DNA of 64,000 nucleotides, taken from positions 36,868,001 to 36,932,000 of the forward strand of contig JBAIAC010000010.1 in assembly GCA_037349315.1 (NCBI GenBank), written 5' to 3'. Of the stretch, positions 34,490 to 46,577 are shown one piece after another. How positions within the stretch are numbered: the first letter of the stretch is position 1; each line of letters starts with the position of its first letter. The position numbers and the translations under genes are program-made. The notes beneath the pieces were generated by a model. That model saw only the letters and a list, made by a program, of their open reading frames with translations, was not told the DNA's origin and did no database searches. The DNA is from Chelydra serpentina. Taxonomy: Eukaryota; Chordata; Testudines; Chelydridae.

Positions 34490-37400
34490 AATCTAAATAC
34501 CTGGGGTATGAATCCTTGGCTGAAAATCTCACAAAAACAAGTTTTCTTTTGAGATATGTGTTACTTACTGTTTTGAGTTCTGATTCAGCAGAACAATTTA
34601 AGCATTTGTTTAACTCAGTAGAACTGAACCATGTGTTCAAAGTGAAGTACATGCTTTAGTACTTTAGTACTTTTAGTACTTTTTTAGTACTTTGCTCAAT
34701 AGGGATGGTCCCTAGCTTGAATAGAGCTAGGGATACAGTGAGAACAGTTTGCCTCATGGTATTTCACTACTTGAATGTCTAATTGTGGCTTGAATTTAGA
34801 TGTGCAGAGACACATGGTGAAAAAGATCATTCAAAAACCTTCATAATGTTTAGGGGATTGAAATGGTCAAAGGTTGAGGTGTGAAAATGAAAAAGAGACT
34901 GAAACACTTATAATTTCTAGCATATATTGCCCATCCCTAAATGTAACTGACCATCTTTGGATTCCCTTTCTCTTATGAGGCATTCCCCAGTTTTAGAAGT
35001 CATTAAAGTAGTTCCTTTCATCGTTTTTCTCAATTGAGACTTAATTATAATAATTTAACATCTACATTGCTCTAATGCCTCCTGGGCGCTCTAGTTCAAG
35101 TGCCTCAGGCCCCATTCTCCTCTATAGGCTACGCTCCCTTGTTAGACTATATCTTCTGTGATGTGTGTACCCTAGTCTCCGCTCTGGCTGAGTGGAGATT
35201 ATATAGCATGAGAGTTCCATGGCCATGGTGCATTATGGGAGATGAAGTCTGGCTGTGGAGAATTGGAGTGAAGTGTGGCGAGAGGAGAACTGGAGTGTCA
35301 GGCACTTGAATTACAATTCCCATGAGGCACTGTGGCAGAAATTCAGAACTGAAATACTTTGGGTTTGGGATGAAATATTTTGGCTTGTGGCCATTCAGTT
35401 TTTGGATGACAAATTGAAAATTTCTGTTGAAAACAGGCACTTCTTGCAAAAAATGTGTCTTTTGCCAAAAACCCAGTTTTCCAACAAAAAACAGTTTTGA
35501 CAGATCATTTTCAGTCAGCCCTACTCAGCAGAATAAATGACAGCCCCTGTCCCATAAATCTTATAATTTAAAAGACCTTAACATATTTAAGTAGAGGTAA
35601 AGTTCATCCTCCCATTTCCAATATGGCTCCTAACCAAATCAAATAATCTCCTCACTGGGTTGTTTGTGCATAATTTTTTTTCAGTTGCCGCAGCAGAATG
35701 AAGAGTTACTGTGTAAATCTGCCAAAGGAAAGACACGATAGGAGACTTGTGAACTCACCAGAGACAGCTACAGGTCTTCTTTGTTGTGTATATATACTAG
35801 GAGCAACCCAGGTAATCTGATAAGAACAGAGGGAACATTTCAAATGCATTTTCATTGAGAATTGCCACAAAGGAGTCCTATGGAGAAAAAAGCAACCAAA
35901 CAAGCTTTGTGAGTTAATAAGAAAAAAATGTATGCACATTTTACAGATAAGCTCTAAAACTGTTAATTGATTTGGATCACAAGATTTGAAATCAAAGACT
36001 AGAAACAAAAGCAAAAATCACAGCCAAAAATGTTTTCTATGAAGAGATGAATTATAGAGAGATATCAGGTAAAACATTTTTTACTCCCATGTAATAATGT
36101 AACCAACTGCATTTTGTAAAGGACTAGAAGAACTTCAATTTATTTGATTTTCCAATCTCAATAATGGAATGATTGTAATGACAAAAAGTTTTCTAGTGAT
36201 TCATTCAGAGGAAATGTTTGTCTCTGTATCATAAGAATAACTTGATCCACGATGTAGAATAAAGAAGTCAATTGAATCTTAAAATGTGTGGCAAGATCTT
36301 TGAGAAACTGTCTAGAGATGAACAGCTGGAGCATCTTCAATAATTTATGCTATTCCAATGACAGATATAAACATCTGTAAATGGTATTAGTGAACTGATA
36401 ATTATCCATGTGAGGACCGCAGGGCTTGTTTTTCATGAGATTTCAGTCTCTGAGAGTTTACTTTTACAAAATGTGTTACTGAGCAAACACTGTGATATTT
36501 TTTTATGCATGTTAATGTAATATCCTTTCAAAGTACTAAAGCAAGATAATATACTAAGATCCTTTCCTGCAAATACTCTATTCACAGGTGGCTAAACCTA
36601 TTGATTTCAGTAGTACTGTTCATTGGAGTAAAGTTATACATATTCTTAAATGCTTGTAGGAATAAACTTTATTAGACATAAGGTCTAATATTAATTCCAT
36701 CAAAGTCATTTTTAAAACTCTCAATGACTTTAATGGAGTAAGGATTTGGCCTACAATAGATACGATACTTTCTATATCTTTGGTATAAAAAGGAGAAAGA
36801 TCACAAAATGTTAAGCATACACACAGCATAATTGTCTTTTGGGGGGCATTCATACTATAGAGTTATTTTTATAAATGCAGACTGTAATGAAGGTACATTT
36901 TTGTATCAGCCTGGCATACCTGTTGTAAACCTGCAATATGTTTATAATGGCAAATGTTCATATTCTTATCATGCAATGGAGTTTCCAGTGGATTTTAGAA
37001 AAGTATGCCAGAAAGCTTTCATGTACTCTTTGGTTCAGAAATAGCTTAATGAACCTGACAAGCTGGGAGAAATAAGAGAAAACCAGAAATAGGTGAGGGA
37101 CAAATAAAGGGGATAGATAACACAGGAGAAGGGATATCGACCTGTAGAATTGAAAGGAGGAAGAAATGGGACTTGCAGATGGGGCAGTTTGTTTGATTAA
37201 AATCTGTATTCTATTAAAGAATGAGTCCTTGACGTGTACATAATCTAAGCATCTAATTAAATTTGGAGACCTTGTAGCATGAGAAACCCCCAACAACTTG
37301 AGTCTTGTGGTTTATGATGATACCAGGAACTCCTGTTGGTGTTACTGGCGGAATACAATTCCTTATTTTACCATTGTGAAATAACGTTGCTTAAATGCCA

Positions 37401-37495
37401 AAACTCTAAGAACAGATAAATAACATGTGTAGTGTGTGTGCATGCACTATCACACACAGTAGCCACCTTCAAACACCATTACTTTAATTTTAGTA
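34490..37495. other. Gene-free upstream part of unit C
   Basis: No gene is seen. It aligns with unit A and unit B upstream sequence but is more diverged from them than they are from each other. A short run of TTTAGTACTT units at about 34656-34696 is expanded here only. Confidence 0.55.
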
Positions 37496-37871
37496 CAGTA
37501 GAACCTCAGAGTTACAAACTGCCCAGTCAATCATACACCTCATTTGGAGCTAGAAGTACATAATCAGGCAGCAGAGACAAAATAAAAAAACAAATATTGT
37601 ACAGTACTGTGTTGCACGTAAACTACTAAAAAAACTAAAAGGAAAGATTAAAAAAGGAATTTGACAAGGTAAGGAAACTGTTTCAGTGCTTGTTTCATTT
37701 AAATAAAGATGGTTAAAAGCAACATTTCAAAGTTTCAAAGCTTTATTAAGTCAATGTTCAGTTGTAAATTTTTGAAAGAACAGTCCAAAGGTTTTGTTCA
37801 GCGTTATGAACATTTCAGAGTTGTGAACAACCTCCGTTCCTGACATGTCCGTTAACTCTGAGATTCTACTG
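37496..37871. mobile_element. Tc1/mariner-like MITE
   Basis: Ends CAGTAGAACCTCAGAGTTAC and, inverted, GTTAACTCTGAGATTCTACTG, flanked by TA on both sides. 376 bp without a transposase. A partial copy remains in unit B (15900-16240). In unit A only ATTCTATTGTACAC is left at about 4480, which may be a scar of its loss or an empty site. Confidence 0.85.
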
Positions 37872-38384
37872 TACACACGAAGAATTATGTAGCATGTAGA
37901 TGAGAGTGTGCAGATAGTAATGTGACAAAAATGTTTTTTTCTTCTTACACATGTATATTTTGTAATAGTAAATACTGGTCTAAATAAAAACAGAGTCTTA
38001 AACAACAACTATCCATAATAAAGGATTAATAAATGTCACTACATTGTTGTTTTACCTGTTTTTCAAATCTTTCAATGCTTTGAGGCACAGATTGTTCAGC
38101 ACACCCGAATGACTCCTTAGCATGACGCTATTATATTTCTCTTAATCCTAGCCAAGTATGTTTTGAGGGAAAGCACCTACGTGGATTAATATTACAAACG
38201 GAAACTTGTCGGCAGGTATACACTCAGTGGCCTACTGGCAAGCATGCTAAAATGAGGAGGCTGTCAGTTTTTGTCACCGTTTTACCTTGAGGTCTGGCCA
38301 GCTTCACAAAGTGTTGCATGTTAAAATCTTTATAGCATCAACCAATTTGGGTTTTCTGATGCTGTAATGTCTCTCCTGGAAGTA

Positions 38385-38440
38385 TGGACAGTACCTCCAG
38401 GAACAAAGATGATGGTGATGGGTAGAGCTGTGCAAATCAG
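38385..38440 (+). other. Predicted 5' noncoding exon end of TAAR4 copy C
   Basis: Ends in AAATCAG|GTGAGTGTC, as in copy B. The intron would be 38441-38822 (382 bp). Confidence 0.45.
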
Positions 38441-38822
38441 GTGAGTGTCATGTGTTTGAGGCTTTCATTTTACAAAATTCTTATCAAGGTGCTTATAGTG
38501 TTGAATGTAAACTCCATAGCAAAAATATCCAATATTACTAAGAGTTTTGAGCACCTTAAGATTAAAAAGGATTTAGGAAATGATTCAGACCATTTTTTTG
38601 TTAGCATTGGGCCAAATTCTGCTGTCTCGTATACTGGTGTAAGTCTGGAGTAACTCCTTGAAGTAAATGGGAATCATTTTGAATTTACACGAATGCAACT
38701 GAGAGCAGAATCAGGCCCATTATTTTTAATTTTAGATGCTAATAAACTAATGTGAAACACAGGTCTGCAGATGTAGCTACTGTTCATATCACTTTTTTTA
38801 TTTATTTTTTATTTTTCCCCAG

Positions 38823-38875
38823 AACTGGCTTCATTATAACACTTTTGAAAAGGTTCCTATCAATGATCCCAAATC
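38823..38875 (+). other. TAAR4 copy C: 5' UTR part of the coding exon
   Basis: The acceptor TTTTTCCCCAG ends at 38822. The 53 bp to the ATG differ in a few bases from copies A and B. Confidence 0.6.
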
Positions 38876-39919
38876 ATGAATTCATCCACCCTCTGGAGTC
38901 CACAGAATGTGCAGTATTGCTTTGACTTTGTTAACAATTCATGTCCTAGAAATGTAAGGTCTACAATCAGTCTTTCGGCTATGTACATCTTCATGGTGGG
39001 AGCAATAGTGCTCACAATGGGAGGAAATATGCTTGTGATCATTTCCATCGCTCATTTCAAACAGCTTCACTCGCCAACCAACTTCCTGATCTGCTCCATG
39101 GCAACTACTGACTTTTTGCTTAGTTTCATGGTTATGCCCTACAGTATGATCAGGTCTATTGAGTCATGCTGGTATTTTGGAGACCTCTTCTGCAAACTCC
39201 ATACTTGTTGTGATATAATGCTCTGTACCACCTCTATTTTCCATCTGTGTTTTATCTCTGTTGACCGTTACTACGCAGTGTGTGACCCACTGCATTATGT
39301 CACCAAAATAACTATCCCCGTGATAGTCCTGTTTTTATTAATTAGCTGGTCTGTCCCATTCTTATTTGCCTTTGGCCTAGTTTTCTCAGAGTTGAATATT
39401 GAGGGCATTGAAGAATATGTGGCTTCCATTGACTGCTGTGGTTTCTGTGCACTGATATTTAACAAGCTTTGGGGAGCGCTGGCTTCTCTTATAGCCTTCT
39501 TTTTCCCAGGCACAGTGATGGTGGGGATTTATGTCCACATATTTGCAGTGGCAAGAAAACATGCAAGACAAATTGCTAAAATCCCCAGTGCAATAAAATG
39601 TGTCTCTGCAATGAAAAACAAAATCTCTACAAAAAAAGAGAACAAAGCAACTAAAACTTTAAGTATAGTTATGGGGGTGTTTGTTTTTTGTTGGCTGCCT
39701 TTCTTTATTCTTACGACAGCTGATCCTTTAATTAATTTCTCAACACCTGAAGACTTGTACAATGCCTTCCTCTGGCTGGGATACTTCAATTCTACTTGTA
39801 ATCCAATTATTTATGGTTTATTTTATTCTTGGTTTCGCAAAGCATTTAAAATGATTGTGACTGGTACAATCTTCAGACCAGATTCCTCTACTCTTACTTT
39901 GTTTCCCACAAATACTTAA
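38876..39919 (+). CDS. TAAR4: Trace amine-associated receptor 4 (copy C)
   Basis: Complete, 347 residues, with all landmarks as in copy A. It differs from A in only about a dozen residues (among them T5, N21, S34, M85, I147, E176, E180, A207, A224, Q232, T281, L285), and shares the A-type sequence at 164-201 where copy B diverges. Its flanking DNA is far more diverged from A than its coding part is, which points to purifying selection or gene conversion. It is followed by TAAR5 about 9.8 kb downstream on the same strand. Probably functional. Confidence 0.9.
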   Translation: MNSSTLWSPQNVQYCFDFVNNSCPRNVRSTISLSAMYIFMVGAIVLTMGGNMLVIISIAHFKQLHSPTNFLICSMATTDFLLSFMVMPYSMIRSIESCWYFGDLFCKLHTCCDIMLCTTSIFHLCFISVDRYYAVCDPLHYVTKITIPVIVLFLLISWSVPFLFAFGLVFSELNIEGIEEYVASIDCCGFCALIFNKLWGALASLIAFFFPGTVMVGIYVHIFAVARKHARQIAKIPSAIKCVSAMKNKISTKKENKATKTLSIVMGVFVFCWLPFFILTTADPLINFSTPEDLYNAFLWLGYFNSTCNPIIYGLFYSWFRKAFKMIVTGTIFRPDSSTLTLFPTNT

Positions 39920-41504
39920 TTAACCAAGTAGGGCTTTTATGACTGGATTAGCATTAATAGATGCCTATGCTGTTTCTGGAGATCTTTTAGAATAGGTCAC
40001 ATAGTGCCCTATATGTTGACAACATTTACAAGAATCTGCACATGCTTTTGAAGAAACTCATTTGTAGCATGTCTGTGTAGGTATTGTTTAAGGATTAGCA
40101 TCCTATCTTATTGAGCTGTCTGTCTAGATAGTAGGAAGTGAAAGAACAGTCTGGAGAATTATACACTACATTCTATCCAGCTATGTTCCTGTATACACAG
40201 TGATCATTTTGACAACTACACTACACTGTCATTTATTTCCAAGTCCAGTATTTAAGCATTAATTTGTTATCTAGTTGCCCATGTTAAAAAATGGAGTCCC
40301 CAATGTTGTAGGCCCACTAACTCCACCCTTACTCCAATTGAGAGTATCTTTCTCTAATTCTCAGCATGTATAAGGGTAACAGAACTAAGCTCAAAATGTT
40401 TTCTCTGGCTGAATAACTGATCTTTATCTACATGTAAGCTACCCACGCCAGTCTCTTACACACCAGTCAATGAGCAATTAAGTCTCTAGCGGGAAAGTGT
40501 TCTGAATGTTCATTGATTCAGTGTTCGGTCTGAGTGGTAGCTGCTGCACATGAGAAATCACCTCTGTCTCCATGCATTACCAAAGTAGCCGAGATCAGCT
40601 GAGAACCGTAGCAGTCCCAACGAATATGTGGGAGCTCAGAGGATGCCAGGGGATGTTGTGAAAGGCCAAAAGTTTGACTGGGTTCAAAAAAAGAACTAGA
40701 TATGTTCCTAGGGGCATGGGTCCATCAATGGCTATTAGCCAGGTTGGAGAGGGATGCAACATTATGCTCGGAGGGTCCCTAGCCTCTGTTTGCCACAAGA
40801 TGGGAGTGGACAACGGGATGGATCACTTGATGATTACCTGTTCTGTTCATTTCCTCTGAAGCACCTGAAACTGGTCACTGTTGGAAGACCAGATAGTGGA
40901 CTAGATGGACCTTTGGTCTGACCCAGTATTGCTGTTCTTATGAAGTGGGGCATTTTTGAAAGAGGGCAGATGGTGGTGCCTAAGTTTTTTCTCTTTTACA
41001 GTCCAATCCAAACTCCACCTCTTTATGCTGGCTCCAGTCAGCGGGCCAAAGAAGACCTCTTGTGGTGAAGGGCTAGCGCTAGTTCATATTTGCCATACTA
41101 ATTTTGCACTGCTTATGAAACTATGTACCTTCATCCAGAGACAACAATGATAAGATGAAGTTTAAACACTGGGAATAAATAAAAAACTGAAAAAATGTCT
41201 TATATTTAATGCCCTACTTAACTTGCACTAGTGCAGAAATTGCAGATCCTGCAATATTAGGTTTCCCCTGCAACTTTGTCAGACACCAGGAGCCCTGGGC
41301 TGCTGACAGCTGGGGCTCTCCCTCTCAGGCCCTGGCGGCTGGTAGCTGGGTCTTCCCCTTTCAGCTCCATGCATCGTGGGGCTCCTGGAAGAGCTCCTCT
41401 CCAGAACATCCCTTTCTTTTTCCTGCTACCTTCCATTTGCCCCCTGACCCTAGGGAGCCAAGAAGGAGTGAAGTGAACCTGGTAATACTGGCCTTTGTAT
41501 ACTT
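39920..41504. other. Gene-free downstream part of unit C
   Basis: No gene is seen. It aligns with the regions downstream of TAAR4 copies A and B, including the empty site (GTCTAGATAGTAGG, about 40122) of the hAT MITE found in unit B. Confidence 0.55.
40630..40942 (+). mobile_element. CR1-like LINE 3' end
   Basis: Counterpart of 20170-20477. It ends CTGACCCAGTATTGCTGTTC and TTATGA, the usual end of this CR1 subfamily. Confidence 0.75.
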
Positions 41505-42543
41505 CACTCCTGAGGGAATTCTGCACCAAAAAATTAAAAATTCTGCGCACGATATTTTAAAATTCTGCAAATTTAATGTGTAGACTCCAGCATGGCAGTG
41601 GGGAGCACATGCCACTGGCTACATGGAAGTGGGAGATAACCCTTCAGCCCCACCCAGGACATGGATTCAACGGTGAGGCTGTACCTGACCCTGAGATAGT
41701 GGAAGGGCTGAGTGCCACAGAAACACCCCGGGGCCCTGTCCTTCTGTTCTAGGCACACTAGGTATAGGCAGACAGGCAGGATCCAAGTGTTGAGGGGCTT
41801 AGTGTGTGGGGGATCAAGGTGTGGGGCAATCTGGGTGTGGGCAGCTTAGTGGGGGAGTCCAGGTGCAGGGGGATCTGGATGCACAGGGGCTCATGGTGGG
41901 GAGTCTGAGTGCAGGGGCAATGGGACTCTGCTGGGGGGTCCCAGGTGAAGGGGGTTGAGCAGATGGGGGAGTAGCTCCCAGTACAGTGACCCCTCCCCCG
42001 GTGGCTGAGGAGTGATGGGGCAGGAAGCAGGGTAGGGGGGTTTGGAGACAGGCCAGTTTTCTGGAGGTGGATTTGACTTGGGCCTGGCTGCTCTGTGCAG
42101 GGAAAATGCTCTCCTCCCTCACCCCCACCCCAGCTGGGACTAGCAGCTGAGCCTGGCGCAGGGTAGCAGCCACTGCCTGTGGCTGGGAAGGGCCAGGTGT
42201 GGGAGGGGTGGGGCTCAGCAGAGGCCTTGGTGAGGGGGGATTTTGGGTGCGGGAGGGAGAGAGCCGGGGGGGGGGGCGGGTCCTGGATGCATAGGGGTTT
42301 AGTGGACAGGGGCCGTGTCTGACCTAGCCCCAGACCCAACCCCCACTACAGTGATTTGCCGCACCAGCAGCTGCTCCAGGTGCCCAAAACCATGTGTCCA
42401 TGCTTTGGGGAGGGGCACATGACTGCTCTTGTGGCTTCCATTTGCTTCCCCATCAGAAAGCCATTTTTATGAGGGGAAGCAAAGAAATCTGTGAGGGACA
42501 TGAATTCTGTGTGTGCGCAGTGGTGCAGAATTCCCCCAAGAGT
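41505..42543. mobile_element. Nonautonomous DNA transposon, about 1.04 kb
   Basis: Terminal inverted repeats: ACTCCTGAGGGAATTCTGCA at the left and TGCAGAATTCCCCCAAGAGT at the right. Target flanks GTATACTT and TAATACTT fit an aged 8-bp duplication; units A and B lack the element (A reads GTATACTTAGACAT at about 8950). The core is GC-rich, and the long - strand open frames there (41758-42339) show no transposase features. Confidence 0.85.
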
Positions 42544-42896
42544 AATACTTAGACATAAAGGGCTTGATTAGTGATTTGATCCGCAGAGAACTGGCTGTAG
42601 CTCCCTGAGCTGAATTTGCCCAGCTCCAGTGCAAGTTATTTCTGTACAGAGATATTCAGCCACTGGAGAACTGGACATAACAGATCACTGTTCCATCCCA
42701 CATTGCACCCTCCCTGTCCTTATGTGGGGCACTGTGGGGTGGGGTCAGTTGATGTAGGAGGCAGCTGTGCTACCCCTGTCAGCTTTATGCCAATGCAAAA
42801 TGTCCTTGTTTAAAGGGAACTCTAGGCTGGCAACTTCCATAGGCTTTAAGGCCACTTTGTGCTGCTTACACTTATGGAGGAGAAAACAGACTGGAG
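42544..42896. other. Gene-free duplicated sequence
   Basis: Matches 8970-9300 and 20985-21320 in units A and B. No gene is seen. Confidence 0.5.
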
Positions 42897-43465
42897 TGTG
42901 GAAGAAAATATGAGTCTTCACTCTTAGGTTGGATGCAACAGATCAGAGACAATTGATTTGCTTACAATCGAAAGGGAAGAATACAACAGACAGAGAGCAC
43001 CTCTGCCTCAGTAGTTCTCTAAAAAACAAGCCTTCTAACCCCAATATTTATACCATTTGTTACCTGCATTAATAGTCAACAGCTGGGTTTCATTATACAT
43101 TTTGCCTTGCAGATAATTTTCTTATCTCAATATTTCCTGCTATACTCAACTAGGGTGACCAGACAGCAAGTGTGAAAAATCGGAACGGGGGTGGGGGGTA
43201 ATAGGAGCCTATATAAGAAAAAGACCCAAAAATCAGGACTGTCCCTATAAAATCGGGACATCTGGTCACCCTATACTCAACATTCCATTGCTATCTCAAG
43301 GCCAGGTTAGGACGGCCTTGCCTTGCAGTTTCTCACTAGCTTCAAGCACAAAGCCTACTTCTACAAATCTCACAATATTAGGGTTAGACTTAGCATAACA
43401 GTTATTCTACTCCTAACAAACCAAGAACTGCACTTAAATCCCCTTTTCCTTTTTCTACTTCCACA
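42897..43465. mobile_element. Solo LTR-like insertion with a nested MITE
   Basis: Begins TGTGGAAGAAAA and ends CTACTTCCACA, so the ends are short inverted repeats TGTGGAAG/CTTCCACA, as in LTRs. Units A and B have the empty site (CAGACTGGAGAA, about 9298 and 21320). The flanking duplication is only approximate (GGAG/AGAG). It carries the small element 43151-43273 inside. Confidence 0.7.
43151..43273. mobile_element. Small hAT-like MITE nested in the LTR
   Basis: 123 bp with perfect 12-bp inverted ends TAGGGTGACCAG and CTGGTCACCCTA. Flanked by TACTCAAC at 43143-43150 and 43274-43281, an exact 8-bp duplication. A second copy in the other orientation is at 55931-56052. Confidence 0.9.
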
Positions 43466-46400
43466 AGAGAATCTGATCTTTCAATCCTTGTTATTCAGGT
43501 AGTCTACCATTTTCCCCTTCATGTGCCATGCCGCACAGCATGTTAGCAGATTCTTTTTCCCAGTTTAAAAGTGACTTTTTAAAATAATTTCAGTGTTTAG
43601 TTTTGCTAGGGAGTTCAATTTTACAGGTGCTTAAAGAATGTTTTTAAAAAACTTGAACACTGAGCAGGACATCAGACAGAGCTCAGGGGATAGACCTGTG
43701 GAAGCTGTTTTTGTTTGAGGATTCCCATGTGAGATTCATGTTCAGTCAGCAGCAAAATGCATCAGAACAGCAAAGGGAACGAGTGAGCTCTGGGGAGAGG
43801 CTATAACGAGTGTGTCTCATTAACAGTCTTTTTGCAGAGTTTTCATGATCTTAAACACCCATAATTAGTGTGACTCTTCGTAAGAACTTTCTGACTAAAG
43901 CTGTTTCAGATAGAACCCTTTGTTACATTTTGGCTCCCAAATAATAGATAGAATGTGTATTTTTTTTAATACAGTAAGGCCTTGAGTCCCAAGAATTGCC
44001 TGTAAAAGAAAGAAAATGCTGCATGACAATCTCTCTCCCATATCTTTTGTATTTCCTCTGCTGGTCAGATTTCTGCAGTGTTCGTCTAGCTGGTTGCATC
44101 CACAGCTAACTGGCAATGCTAGTGCACTGCTAGCTCCTCCACTCCCTACTTGGAAATTGATTTTTTTTTAAATAGCACTGTTTAAACATACACGACTAAA
44201 CTATCAACAGAGGGTGTATTGAAAGTGCTGGCAAAAATGCCTGTGGATGCAATGCACTCACAACCTCTCCCCTGAACACCATTTACTCAATTAAGTGGAT
44301 ATTTGCATACATCAGGTGACAGCATATCCATGGGCATGATATTGCAAAAACTGTGGAATGTTGTGTTAGGTATTGTGCAGGTGTGTGCAGATTTTTGTGG
44401 GTGCAGCAGCTGAGTCACTCTTTGAAAAACTGACACAAAATGTGCCATATTGACTGCACTGGAATTCAGATGCCTCTGTTTGCTCAAGCAAATAAAAGAT
44501 ATAGATATAAGAAATATGTAGGCCAAGTCTCGCCTTTTCCAGAACATAATGCGCACCTCCTCTTTTGTGAAAACCTTCTCTCGCTGATTAGATGGTTTCT
44601 TGTCACATGGCCAGTAAAGTGATAAGGAAGCAGAAAGAGAAAGACAGAAAAGTGGGGAAAGAAAGAAAAACCCAAACGTATAATGATGAAGTGGACAACT
44701 GAAGTTGCTTTGGACAGTTAAGACCTATCTATAGTTTTGATATTTGCTGCCTAAATACAATGGTGATGTACACTTTAGAAATATCATAGATAGATAATGT
44801 GCGGTATTGCGAGCCTCAAAATCAGGCCCATGGGCACCCAGCCAGTATGCAGACTGTGGTCACCACCCACCAGCTTACCAAAGCAGTTGAGAAGAGGGCC
44901 AGCCAAGCTCTAGCTCACAAAAGCCACACCCACAATGCTCCAAAACTAGGGGAATCATCTAGCCCCTCTGATTGGCTGGGAAGCACTACTTAAACCAGAA
45001 AGAGACACAGGAAGCTGTCTTAGCAACTAGGTGATTCCCTGGCTGGCTTCTATTATGCACACTGCCTACTTGCCTGGCTCCTAAGTCCTGCCTTCCTGCC
45101 TGTTTTGGAAGCCCCACATTCCCTCACAATTTCCAACCATCACCCTGGTAGACTGGGAAGGCTACGGTCCTGAAGAATGCTCCTGGGAACAGGCATGAAT
45201 ATCCAGGCTCCTCACCTGGTAAATGCTTTCCACAAAAAATACTATGGAATACCCAGACCACTACCCACATATTTGAGGGGGGCGGGGTGATGTAAGAATT
45301 TGCAAGCCTCAAACCCCGGTGCTCAGACCATGGCTGCCACCCAGCAGCTCATTTGAACCAGTGGAGAAGACGTCCAGCCAAGCTCTAACTCACAAAGGCC
45401 TTATCCACAAAGCTCATGATTGGGGGAGTCATCCAGCCACACTGATTGACTGGCTTGCACTATGTAAACCATAAATAGGCCCAGGAAGCTGCCTGAGAAA
45501 CTAGGTGAATCCCTGGATGGCTGCTATTATGGACTCTGTATACTTGCCTGATTCCTAAGCCCTGCCGTCCACCCTGTTTTTGGTTCTTGCCTTTCTTATC
45601 CCATTCCCCCATCCATTCCTGGTTCTTGATTTCCTGCCTTGCTCACCATCGCTGCTTCTACATCTTAACCCGAGACTGACTCTGGCTTCAATCTCTGGCT
45701 TGACTCCTCACTTTGACTCCACTTCTGACCTTTGGTCTGACTCCTGACTCTATCTCTGGATCTGACCTTTGGGTTGGCATTTGACTTTGATCAAGGTTCC
45801 AGGCACTTGACTAACCATTAGACATAGCTGCCCATGCCGTGGTCTCTACAGATAGATACATAGTTAGATAGACAGGATTATTATTCTGCTGTAGATACAT
45901 TCATACTTGGAATTGGAAAGAGACCTTGAATTCATTTTATATTAAAACATAGAAGAATATGAGGATAGTGAAGATGATGAAACAACAAAGACAGATAGAT
46001 ACTATATTAGTAATCTGATGAGCTATTCAATGCCCATAAACACCTTTGATATTCTAAACATAATCTCTATCTCTTTCTCTATCTCTGTATATATGCCCAG
46101 TGTTTGGAGCAACCTTTTTCTTTGGCAGTTTGTAAAGTTGTGTAAAATTCACCATTTTTTCACTATGAATTTTTTATATAGGAAAGACATTTTCCTTATG
46201 TTGCAAAAACACAACTGGAAAACTTCAAATGCCATTGGAAAAATTGTCCAATGCCTTGCCCTTATAGTCTTTATGAAGAAAGTTTTGGTGAAGTTTTTTT
46301 CTACTCAGGGTAGAGGACCTAGTATCACTTCTTGAGCTCTGGCATGGAATGTGTATCAGTTTAGAAAGATAAGAACTGGCTCCAACTTCAGCATAATCCC

Positions 46401-46577
46401 CTCTCAAAGATCCATATAAAAGGTGTGCCTCCCACTTTTGCCATGGCAATCTCTCTGCGGGACCTCTACACTTCCGTTCCCATTTTTGTTTGCTCTGCTG
46501 CACAGTGCATTTGGAAAACACTTGGCAGGAGCAGAGGGAATGAAAGGCAAGGGAACATCAAGGGAGTGGGAGATGGG
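43466..46577. other. Gene-free stretch of unit C between TAAR4 and TAAR5
   Basis: No gene is seen. It aligns with 21325-24595 in unit B, without the element at 22029. It contains the direct repeat pair 44805-45096 / 45297-45580. Confidence 0.5.
44805..45580 (+). repeat. Direct repeat of a module of about 290 bp (two copies)
   Basis: Copies at about 44805-45096 and 45297-45580 share blocks such as CCAGCCAAGCTCTA, GTCATCCAGCC-type sequence, and CTAGGTGAWTCCCTGG. Unit B has one copy at about 23455-23730. It probably derives from an old LTR-type repeat. Confidence 0.65.

Noticed and set aside
41758..42339. 193-codon frame on the - strand
   Set aside because: It is inside the core of a nonautonomous DNA element, is proline/serine-rich and has no transposase motif.
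44805..45580. CRISPR-like array from spaced repeats
   Set aside because: There are only two long diverged modules, and the genome is vertebrate.
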